DNA of 64,000 nt. Source: Litoditis marina. Taxonomy: Eukaryota; Nematoda; Chromadorea; Rhabditida; Rhabditidae. A model generated the notes under the pieces. It had not been told where the DNA came from and made no database searches. It saw only the letters and a list, made by a program, of their open reading frames with translations. Made by a program: the position numbers and the translations under genes. The stretch lies in assembly GCA_964036275.1 (NCBI GenBank), contig OZ038434.1, forward strand, positions 16,357,879 through 16,421,878, written 5' to 3'. This document shows positions 34,001-44,300 of this stretch, piece by piece. Numbering within the stretch: the stretch's first letter is position 1; every line of letters starts with the position of its first letter.

Positions 34001-34668
34001 TACTTTCATCTTTTTGTTGGCGCGGTTGCGATGCCCAACCTTTTAAGATCCCTTTCTAAGCAATATCTCCCGAACTCTGCTGAGAACCAGCTTATTGATT
34101 GAAACACACTTCAGATAGATAGGGCACTCTTGAAAACTCCTGCCATACCATTCAATTTGCGCAAATAGTACATACTTTTGACATGTCGTGCAAAAGATTA
34201 TGTGAACTTAAGTCATGAGCTCGTACTATAGTCGTCGTCAACGGAAAGGCGAGAAGGTACTGTATATCTATCTTTCCGCTGTGTACGCACATATGTCCTC
34301 GAATCCAAAGCCTGACGGTTATGTGCTCTAATAGGGCAGTGGCTAGCGCCCAGTTACAAATATTTTGCTCGCAGGTTCGATTCCGACGAGACAGAAACTT
34401 ATAAATTTGGCACTCACTATATTTCTACCCCGCCAGGTAAATGTAGAGTGGAAACTTTCATGAGTTATGCATGTAACCTACACATAGTTGCACAATGGCT
34501 TGTTTACAAGGTTCGATAAACCTTTCTTGGAAAATATCGATTCTATCTAACTATCTGTTCACCATAGAACATGAAACCCACCATTCCAACTGTTGACGAC
34601 AACAAAAAGAAACCGCCGCACAAAAGTATCACAATTCCAACTAGATACTTCACAAAGTTTGGGTCCAT
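31062..34668 (-). CDS. FkbM-like (methyltransferase-family) single-pass membrane protein, 295 aa
   Basis: Eight exons on the minus strand: 34668-34582, 33899-33789, 33486-33367, 32906-32838, 32493-32352, 32111-32041, 31743-31627 and 31232-31062 (888 nt). The N-terminus has an uncleaved-looking hydrophobic segment (residues 7-27), suggesting a type II Golgi/ER anchor. Next come FDKWNECL, KCEELESIKKLRLESF, the diagnostic IITLGVGHDTKAEESLK, FFGADPMVETNEALY, FFPFAIGAN, HVDLVYFLTEI, WMDAENAEYELLPFF, GITVCQLNVE and a closing HLRLYLLN. From recall, this order matches the FkbM-domain proteins expanded in nematodes, where I(G/V)GHD and the acidic DAE sit at the methyl-donor fold. Enzyme activity is unproven for that family, and SAM binding here is inference. 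The first exon is preceded by an acceptor-like site (TTTGTTCAG). Confidence 0.78.
33911..34125 (+). repeat. Direct repeat of about 45 bp within an FkbM-like gene intron
   Basis: GAACCAGCTTATTGA followed by GAAACACACTTCAGATAGAT and AGGG occurs at about 33919-33963 and again at 34085-34123. Confidence 0.85.
34320..34390 (+). repeat. tRNA-like sequence, probable tRNA-derived SINE or pseudogene
   Basis: It contains a D-arm-like GGGC...GCCC hairpin with an A-box-like GCAGTGGCTAGCGC. About 35 nt further on is a perfect B box, GGTTCGATTCC, flanked by CTCG/CGAG. There is no convincing acceptor stem or anticodon arm. It is more likely the head of a SINE or a decayed tRNA than a functional gene. It lies inside the first intron of the FkbM-like gene. 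Confidence 0.45.
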
Positions 34669-36471
34669 TTTGCACTATTATTTGGGCTCTGAACAAATAG
34701 ATTTGAATAGTTTAAACATGAATCGGTGCAATCTGCTGCTCTATCTATAAAGTTTTTTGTAGCTAGAGAACCGAAATAATTGTGTACCATTTCAAAGAAG
34801 AACAACAGATTGTCCACTATTTTGTGCGAATATAGAAAATTGCGGAAGAAACATAAACCTTTAGAAAAATAAGATCAAATAATGAGAGGGAAGACGAAGT
34901 AAAGCACTCACGAGTGGCAAGAGAAAGAATACAGCAAACACGTTACTGCGCACGTTACTTGACACGCACCTCGTTCCACTTCATGCCAATTAGTGGATAT
35001 GTACTATGAAACACGAAAACCACTGAAAAGTACATTCCGGAACGTAGTACATATATACATATATCATATACTATTGAGGTAACTAAACAATACTTAGAGC
35101 TTAGAAACTGTTCGCGGCTGTAATGGGGGATTCACAAACCTATAAAGATAACTATAGCATAGTGACCAATAACTAATCTGTAGCGCGCGAGAAATTCTCA
35201 TTTGTAAAAAAAACTTCTAGAAAAAAAGAAAGTAAGATGTTGACTCAGGCTTGATGGACTATCAAGCTGATATTTTTCGAAACTCGAAATTTAGACTAGG
35301 AAAAAAGAAAAACATCCCTATTTTATTCCTGACTCTTTTCGTTTAGAACCCGAAAACTCTATTAAAATCTCAAATTGAATTCCTACACTAGGAAAGAGCT
35401 GGCTAAAACGATGTATCTATTGTTCTCTTACTGTAGTTTTATCGTGTGTATATTATCCAAGATGACCTCTGATAGCTTCGTCCTTATAAGAAATCCTGAC
35501 GAACGATAGCTGAGAGTCGGGATGGCTAATCGCGCAGCGTTATTTATTATTATTTTATACGTTATTATGTTTTGTATGCGCATCTTTTATTGCATAAGTA
35601 TGTTGTATGGCCAACTTTTGCATTGCGGTCATACATTACCCTTCACACACTTTTAAATAAACATTTCTTGCCAACAGTTGTACATGTTATTAATATACCG
35701 CTACACCGACCAATATAAGTTACACCACGCACAGTGGATGTGATAGTTTGATCGTTGCTTCTCAGTCGTTATTTGCAATCTTCTTGCACATCCATGATTA
35801 AACCATAGCCCGTTCCACCAATTCGTAGCCCCCTATACTCCTATACAGTAAGCGGGCGACTACTTAGACAGATCTTTGTAATGAACAAATCGGGTTTCTC
35901 GAAAAACGGTTACGGTTGGTTTGTACGGATGATGGCGGAGAACAACATACCAAAGTCTCAAATCTCACCGAAAAGGTGTAGAGAACCGTTGTGGAGCATT
36001 TACCATCTCAGCCTTTTCTCCTCCGACTGTTAAAGCAGGACGATTATCGGGACCAATCCCGTGTCAACGGTCCTTTCAACTGCAATTGAAGAATGTATTG
36101 CGTTTTAAAGGAAGCGTTAGCATTGGATCACACGATCGTCCTTCTTTAACGTGAAAAGTGACTCTCTCTCCGAATGCGTAGGAATCTCCCATTTTCTGAA
36201 TGTCGGCAGTCAGACGCGGTCGTGGTGAGGCAGTTCCGAGAAGAAGTCGGACCAACGACAAGGCGAAGAATGAGAAGGAGGAACAACTTCTACACCAGGC
36301 GAGAGAATCATTCGTATGCCTCAGTGGAAATTGAACTTCCAGTATGTATTTTAAAAGTGTCGTTCTGTGGTGTCGAAAATAGTGTGAATTTGCATTAATA
36401 TTAAGGATTTCCTTTGTGAGATAGACTTTTTCGAATGGCCAGATCTAATATACGGTTTGCAGTTGAGCACA
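34669..36471. other. Divergent spacer between FkbM-like and tetraspanin genes
   Basis: 1.8 kb separates two divergently transcribed start codons, so both promoters should lie here. It is AT-rich, with no convincing exon. The second MITE-family-2 copy sits at 36030-36149. TAGTTTGATCGTTGC at 35747 resembles sequence at 33648 and recurs in other spacers. A 5'-UTR acceptor for the tetraspanin (TTTGCAG) ends at 36461. Confidence 0.6.
36030..36149. mobile_element. MITE family 2, copy 2
   Basis: Begins TTAAAGCAGGACGATTATCG with GGACCAATCCCGTG following, and ends ATTGGATCACACGATCGTCC then TTCTTTAA. TTAA at both borders (36030-36033 and 36146-36149) fits a TTAA target duplication. Confidence 0.85.
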
Positions 36472-39400
36472 ATGCGTGTGTCGACCTTGGTTGATCTGGT
36501 GGACAGGTGCCGCCAGGAGGGATTGTCTCGCATCTTCGCGCGACAGAAACCGAAGCTGCGGTGGTGGGTGCGACTGGCCTACATGATCGCACTTCTCAGG
36601 ATTGTATGGTCAGTTCAACGAAATAGTGTTTTTAGCATACCACAGAAATTAATCGTCTACTAAAAGGCTACTGGGGAACACTGACTTTTTACCACCCACC
36701 TTTCTGAATTGGTATTGCGTTTGGGGAATTGTAGTTTGACCCCCCCCCCACCGGGGGGTGATAATTCAATTTATCACTCGCAATACAAAAGTTTGAGGGT
36801 GGGGGGTAAAAAGTAAACATTTCCGGTATTGAAGTTCAGCCCCCCACTCGTTGAAGTTTGACCCCCCACCATTGAAGTTCTACCCCCCGCCGACCCAGGG
36901 TAAATAGTAAATGTCGAAGTAGATTTTTGACCCCCCCCCCTCTCCTAGATTTTCAGGTTTTAGCTTGGGTGGGGGGTTGAAGTGCTACGGGGGGGACTCA
37001 ACTAAAGTGGGGGGCGATACTTCAATTTTCCCGGCTACTGAATTCCTATCAGAAAAACCGCTAATAGCGCTAATAGCGGTTCGATCGAACCTCATCTAGC
37101 GAGGTGCCTATGACGTACTCTGATCAAAGATTTAGGTTCACGCAGTGGTATACTATACTTTTTACCAAAGTAATGAGTACATTTCTCGGGCATATTTGCC
37201 AGCAAATGATAACTGTGCAGATAGATTCCTTGCGTTCAACCTTCTTAAATAATTGCATAGATTCAAACTATCCAAAATAAAAAGTGATTATAACCGTTAA
37301 GAAACATTTCTTGCGAAAATTTAGAAGGGCGTTAGGGCGAATAGTTGGATATAGAAGTTCTTTTAAAAAAAAACCTTTTCAGTGTCGTATTTCTGGCGGT
37401 GATTGGGTACCACTTTCGATACAAGATATTCTCGATTGTCGTCTCGTTTCTCGGCGACAACAAGGCCGATCTGGTCACTGCCATGGTATAGTCTATTTTA
37501 TTCCTACCTAGACCCTTACAGTAGGTAAACGAACCCATATTCAATTTCAATTTCCTATTATGGAAAATATTTCGCAATTTATTCGATGAAAATGAAGTTC
37601 AAAATATAAATCGGTCATTGGAAAGTATCGGGTAGAAATGGTGTCGACTACACAAAAGTTTGTAAATCAATTCACTCCTAATGACTGTATGTACCTTTCA
37701 TATCAGAAGATTACCGTAACTTGTGAGCACAACTGGGCAAGTAGGCTAGTTGAATAAGGATACAATCTAAATTATGGATGTGTTATCGATAACTCAGATC
37801 AGGCTTATGTTTTGTAGTTTACATCATGCATATTCGTCACATGCATACATGCACATGTACATTCGTCTCTCTCTATCTAGCTCGAGCTGACAGAATATTG
37901 CGATTTTTTAAGAGCAGTAGCTCATATAGTTTTCTACAAATTCCTTCAGTTTTGTGTTATTCCAGGTAAACGAAGGCCTGTTCGCGTGGACCTTTCTGGT
38001 TTTCCTCTTCGTGACGTTGGAAATTATTCTCTGCGTCTCCTTCTATTTCCAAATTCCGATTGCAATCGGCCATGTGTACGCGGCCAACCTCGTGTTTGCT
38101 GTTTGTCTGATCACCATCTTCGCTTTCGCAGGTAAATTTCGATTTCGAAAGTTGGTGAAGAGAAAATGTTCTGGTTTTACACTTTTCCCAGCTACCGATT
38201 AGCAAACAATTTGCTGACTACTTTGTGCGAATCGATGGGTTTATCGGAGAATCGAGTTATGTCGAAATTGATTCGGAAAGTCGCTGCCAGTAAAATGTTG
38301 CTCTAGAGCAGAGAAATAGTGTATGATACAGGAGACGCAGGTTAGAGTTTGACAGTCTGATTAATCCAATTTCAGCACAGAATCTGAAAAGCCATAGTTT
38401 GTTTTGTTGCAGCCGGATTCGTCGACTATGCTGACGAACTCGTTCCAATGATGGTGGGAAGTTCGATACGGAGTAACAACCAGACACTCGACTTTAAGCT
38501 AGACGTTCTGCAACAGGACTTCAAAGTAAGTGGGAGTTTTGTTTCTCCGCTAACACTGCAGGAGATACCGTACATCAGACATTTATACACGTTTCACGTA
38601 ATTTTTGTTACATTTTCTCTATCATTGCGCATTTCGAAATGTTATATATAAATGAAAGCATATTTACACTTGAAAGTAAATCTACCGATAGGTTACCAGC
38701 AACATTTTCTCACAAGGCTCTTCGAACACAGTAAGCTCAGAACATCCAGTTGTGATTTTTTTCACTCAAATGTTTGCAGTGCTGTGGATTCACAACGCCA
38801 ACCGATGCACTTGCCAGCCGATATTTCTATTTTGTGGACCCGGTACGTTGTCTGTAGCTTTTGGTACCATCTATCGTCTTTGAGCAGAGTCGAACACGTT
38901 CTCAAAAGATCGAGGAACTACTTGAATGACACTTTACCACGGCAAGCGTGCAACTTGCCGTGATCATTTTGTGAAACTATACGCACTTAACAGATAAAAT
39001 TACATTTAGTTAACAAAGGTTGTAATTCCAATGAAACCGCATTTTTAGCTGACCGAGGTTCTTTATGGAATTCCACAACAGATGAGATACAAGTGCTGGA
39101 TGGAAAAGGAGAAGGAAGTCATGTGCTCCATGGCATCATGCTGCACGAAACAGTGGGACTTTTTTCTCTGTCAGAAGTTCTATGTAGTGAAAATACCCCA
39201 CACCACACTGAACTATAGAGCGTGATTACTACAGCTGTAGTTTTATCGGCAAACAACATTACACTGGACATTTTCCCAAACTCCAGGTGTCTGAAAATTT
39301 AAAAACAGATTACTGTAAATTGAAAATGATCAAATTTAGAACTGGGAAGTTTATACGCGCGATGTATCTGAGAACTTCAGATCACGGTGTAATGTGAAGT

Positions 39401-41170
39401 TCTCCACCACTGCGACGGATATTCAAGAACTGGAGGATCGATGGAACTACCAGCTAGCGACTGCCGATGACTTCCAAGTTATAGGGTGAGCTGCTTTGTT
39501 CTTTGTGATTCTGTTTCAAAACGAGAATGCCCGAAAACGCTAACGTTCAGATAGTTTTGTGCAGCACAAGCTCTTGGTTTTGTTGAGAGAACCCTAAAGT
39601 AGGACGATTGTGTAGACCAATCCCTGTATCGGTCCTTCAAACTGCAATACATTTTTCAATTGCAGTTTAAAGGACCGTTGACACGGGATCGGTTCACATA
39701 ATCGTCCTCCTTTAACTCCCTATTATTTTCAGTAAAACGGAGACCTTCTTCGACAAGGGCTGTCTTCCGGTCCTCGTAGCCATCATCAGAAAAGAGCTGG
39801 AGGCAACCAAAACGGCGGTCGCCTTCTTTGTCTTTCTCACCCTAGTGATGACCATTCTTGTCATCGTCATTCTACTCTACAGAGGAGGCCTCGGAATGAT
39901 ACGGAAAAGCACCAAAACGGTAGGTCAAATTTATAAATGTGTACGTTTACCCCCCCCCCCCCCCCCTCACCGACATTTAAGTTTTTTTTAGTGAACAAAG
40001 TATTCAGTAACAAAACGAACCACTGAACAACAAACTATAGTTGCTCCCGTTCTTACGTACAGTACGCAAGTGAGTTTCCTCATTGGTGCTTTCTACTTGT
40101 GAGTCCGAGTTTTCTCCGGGCGAATATTTCAATAGTTTGTGTTCTTTCTTAGTACATTTTATTCCCGAACCAACTTTTTCCGAGCCACAGTCGAATCTAT
40201 TCTTCTCGAACCGGTTTGTCAAGGAACCAAACGACTTCCGGTTCGAGAAGAGCCGGTTTTGGAAGTAGTTCATTATCCGGTTTCTTCAGATTCGCCCGGT
40301 TCGCAAAAACACGCTGGTCAAGTTTTTCATGTGGTTGGACGGTCTTCTGCCTACACGGTGAGTGGGGGTTAACTTTGTAATTTCTTGTTCAATCTACAAA
40401 CCAAAGGACTGTTATAAATGACTTATTTATGTGGTTTTAACATAAACACTTTGAACAGATTTTGTTCCGGATTACTGTAATCTTCTTTTCGCTCGGACAA
40501 TTCCCAGTCAGTTACTCAGGCACTTCTGTAGCGGCCTCAACGAGAGAATGTGCAGGTCAGAGAATGCAGAATGTCTCAGACGACCTGCTGTCTCATTGAT
40601 CTCCAGGCTCTCGCTTTTGTAGCTCGTAAATCTCAGATTGGCGAAAATGTTTCTGAGATACGTACCATTAAAAAATCGGGATGCTTTGTTTACAATGTAA
40701 GAGGACGGAAATAGGAGATTGAAAATAATTCCGACATGAAATCAACCACTGTTTTTCAGTCCCAAAGAATACGATTTGACTGACTTCAGCATAATTGAAG
40801 AACTGAAGAATGTCAATGTTGACAATGAGATTGTAAGTTGATGGGTAGACTCTTTCAACTGAGAAAAAAGTGAAATAGATCCAACTTACAAATATTCATG
40901 ACAAAAACTGGGAAAACTTAACCATCTTCCGTAATATCAAAAAAAACAGTTTGGTACCCTAGCGATGTCTTTTCAGTGCATCGCTCACATCCTATGATTT
41001 TATAGGGTAAATAATTTTCAATCTTTCTACTGTTCAACCACTGAGTTCTAATCTAAGGATACATTTCTTTCTCGGCAACTCAGCCGTTGTCAAGAACTCA
41101 ATTATTATTTTTCCAGGGCGCTCAGCCTCAGCTTGTGCAACCGAAAAGCATGCAATTCGACTATTTGTGA
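36472..41170 (+). CDS. Tetraspanin with enlarged second extracellular loop, 414 aa
   Basis: Eleven exons: 36472-36608, 37383-37485, 37966-38131, 38413-38525, 38780-38842, 39049-39183, 39340-39485, 39733-39919, 40290-40357, 40760-40832 and 41117-41170 (1245 nt). Four hydrophobic segments lie at about residues 36-57, 83-103, 113-135 and 312-336. The large loop between the third and fourth carries the tetraspanin CCG motif (174-176) after LDVLQQDFK, plus a CC pair (SMASCCTKQW), a further Cys pattern and the final GC (GCLPVLV). The loop is roughly 175 residues, longer than usual (about 80-130) and closer to peripherin/ROM-type tetraspanins, though I see no specific peripherin signature. The cytoplasmic tail is about 75 residues. 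An acceptor consensus ends 10 nt before the ATG. AATAAA lies at 41271, 149 bp of convergent spacer away from the RagC/D stop. Confidence 0.88.
36738..37015. repeat. C-run/G-run cluster in tetraspanin intron 1
   Basis: A roughly 280 bp zone with repeated C runs (6-10 nt) and G runs (5-7 nt), built on a loose unit GAAGTTTGACCCCCCACC and its complement. G-quadruplex or hairpin formation is plausible. It is non-coding. Confidence 0.8.
39594..39715. mobile_element. MITE family 2, copy 3, in tetraspanin intron 7
   Basis: Begins CTAAAGTAGGACGATTGTGT and ends CACATAATCGTCCTCCTTTAA. The centre is a second nested hairpin, GTCCTTCAAACTGCAAT against ATTGCAGTTTAAAGGAC. Confidence 0.85.
39950..39966 (+). 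repeat. Poly-C run (17)
   Basis: Seventeen consecutive C residues in tetraspanin intron 8, about 30 bp after the donor. Confidence 0.9.
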
Positions 41171-41319
41171 ATGGTTCTACGAAGCAATATACTACAATGT
41201 TGTGTCAACCAAATCATTAAGAAAAATGTATAAAACCTCTTCATATATCGATACTTTCTGTACAACACACAATAAAAAGCGAAAGGAACTTGTGAGAAAA
41301 AGGCGATTTGTTAGCAGAA

Positions 41320-44300
41320 TTACTTCTTGTCACTGTTGTTCATGTTTTTTCGTACCATGAAGACCTTCTCTATACTCTGAAAAAATATTAATGAGTTAGA
41401 AGTTAGAACAACAGAAATACACATATAAATATGTTGGCACTGCGGCAGTTTACTAAAACTTAAAAAACCTCACAAAATACCAAGTTATCGCATGATAGTT
41501 TCAAATGAATGTAACATGTTGCAAGAAACAGAAAACCATTAACATTTTCATGTATTTTTCGTTTCGAATTAGCAATAATTCTGTTGGTCACGCGTTCCAG
41601 AAAGGATATTTTTTACATGTTAAGGATGGTCATAACGTGCTTTCAATCCCGATCACAGTTAAAGTTGTACGGAAAAACACCGTGAGCGGGGGATTTGAAT
41701 AAGTTACTCCACCATACAAAAGTTTCGCTTTGGCTGTTTTACACCATCTAATGTGAATTAGTTTTTTTTAGAAAAAAGGTTTGGTTCAAAACATAGCTTA
41801 TAATTTCCTTTGAAAACTCACATCCTTGAAACATTTGAAGTTGTAGTCTATGAGTCCCTGCTTCTCGAAGTTTTCTGCCCTGATGATACACACTAAGGCG
41901 AGATACTTGTTCAACTGGCGTAGGAACAAAACCTAGAATAGATCAATAAGGAAACTGCTCAAAATTACAAACCACATAAAACAAAGAATTGTGCACTACT
42001 AAGTACATCCATAAAAACAAATTCCAGTGCCGAAAATTAGAAACAATACCTATCTCGCTCAAAATCAATGACCTAAGAAAGTTATTTGGGATGATTATCA
42101 ATTTGTTTCTAATGATCTTCGAAACTTGTTCTCGTTTGACCGCTGACAGTGTTAATGTACCCTGAGAATATGAATTATCACCTGTTCCGTTTTCAACCGA
42201 ATAACCGCGTACGAATTATCGTCGAAATTATTGGCAGCCGCCTTCACCGGAGAAGATCCCGTAGGATCGCCAACCGCCTCTTTTGACCTGCCATGAACAC
42301 TATAGGACCCAAACTACAAGTTTATAGTTTTTTTCTCACATCACATCATCACAATATTACACAGTTGTGGTTCATGACCGATACAATACAATACTATCTT
42401 TATTTTTCTCCCGCACCTAAATCTTTTTATCTGAGGTATTCGTGGCCAGGAATACGCGCAGAGCTACGACCTCGTTGGGCCCCTCGATAGGTGAGCAAAC
42501 ATCAAAAACCCAGTATTCCAGAGCGTGCAATGATGAAGAAAGGATTTCCTTATACTACTTCACGTGACAATTTACTAGAGTATGACCTACCCGTAGATGC
42601 CTGACAGGTCCATGGCCACATCAATCATGTCGCAGCATAGTTCGTAGGAGGCCATCTCAACGGGGTTAGAGTCCGTGGCGATGTAGATCTTCGACGCCAC
42701 GTCGAACAAGAACGACTTGTTCACGTTGGAACTCTGTAGAAACACAAACATGACCAGTGAGGGCTACTAATCTTCAAAAAGAATTATTTTGAACACGTTT
42801 TTCTATCTACCTCACAAGACTTAGGACTTACTAACTAACAGCTGTTTCACCAAATTTCAATAAGGACAACTGAATGATCAAGCCTGCGCCGCTTAAAAGG
42901 TACCCAACTTTTCATCAGCTATGATTTGATTTACCAATAATTCGTAATAACTATTTATGAGTATCTAGACTTCTTGACAACAAGTACAACACGCTTACTC
43001 ACCACTTGAATTAACGAAATTCAACGTTGTGGCGGGTTTGACGAAGTGTATAAAACGCGAACGTTAAAAAAAAGTACCTGATTGAAGATATCCAATAGTC
43101 TCTCTAGTGTTGGTAACTGTTTGACGAGGTTCTGAACAACCTGGAGAAAAACGAAATCGTAAAAAGCGTATATTCATCATATATATTCAATTGCAGTCAA
43201 ATGGCTTAAAAGGTACAGTGCAATAAGACAAACGTCGTTGGTTGGCCCATTGTACTTCAAAAATGTACGAACTGAAAGATAGAACAACGCACTTTTGGTC
43301 CTGAAACTCGTTCAGTTTTTAGCAACGTACATAAAAAATTTGAGCATTTTCTTAGACAACTATAACTACGTACAGTACTGTCACTATTTGACATCACTCC
43401 AGTCTACAATACTATGTTCTCAGGTGAAAAGTCGCGGGCCGATTCGGCCCGATCCGGGTGAAATCGGCTCATCGTGTTATGTCGTGTCGTGTCGTGAGGT
43501 GTCGTGGCGAATCGGCTACGATTCGGCCAGCCTAAGTGCGCCCGCCTGCTAATTGGTTGCTCTGCCGCAATATAGTCCTTCAACTTGTGAACTTCAGAAA
43601 ATATTACAATTTTTTGCATTTATTTATGTTTATAAACCTATTTCATGTTTTATTTTGTTATTCTTGTCATAGAATTGTCACTATGGTGCTTAGCAACAAT
43701 TAAACAAGTGGTCACACCATTCTTTCGATTGTTGTTGTGGGTAATGAAGGTTTTTTTCATATATTTTTGTAGGTTGCATACTTATCTCAGTATTCATATA
43801 CATATATATTATATATATATTTTTTTCAGAAAATTGAATTCTCTTGATGCTACTGCGATTTGATTAGTTTTCCGTGAAAAAAGATGGTTAGAAGGTTAAT
43901 CACAAAACGAAGAGGATTTTCAATGAGCAATGGTGATTTTTTAGTGCTTCACGATACGAGAAGATATTGTGAGGATTTATAACATCCCTCCCACTGTCTT
44001 CAATTTTTATCGTATACAATATAAGTCTTCAAATTCTGGACTAGTTATACTTTTTCTCACCACTTTTTTCCCCTGAACACCCCAGGAATTTTTGTCAGTA
44101 GTATCGTGTTTTTCAGATTATTCTCCAGCTACATCACACCCTATGACTGACGTTGACAGTGATTATTATCAGGATGATTATCTCGATGAAGAGATGGATT
44201 TAGGAAAATCTGGTATGTTGATTGTTGGTGTATAAACATACGTTATGATCATACACTATTGAGTGCGACTATTCTTTGTAAGTATCCTCGTTCACTGCAT

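Noticed and set aside
43404..43619. Open frame over the left terminus of the 11.1 kb element, and a similar one at 54325-54604.
   Set aside because: They coincide with the GC-rich terminal repeats and have no splice context.
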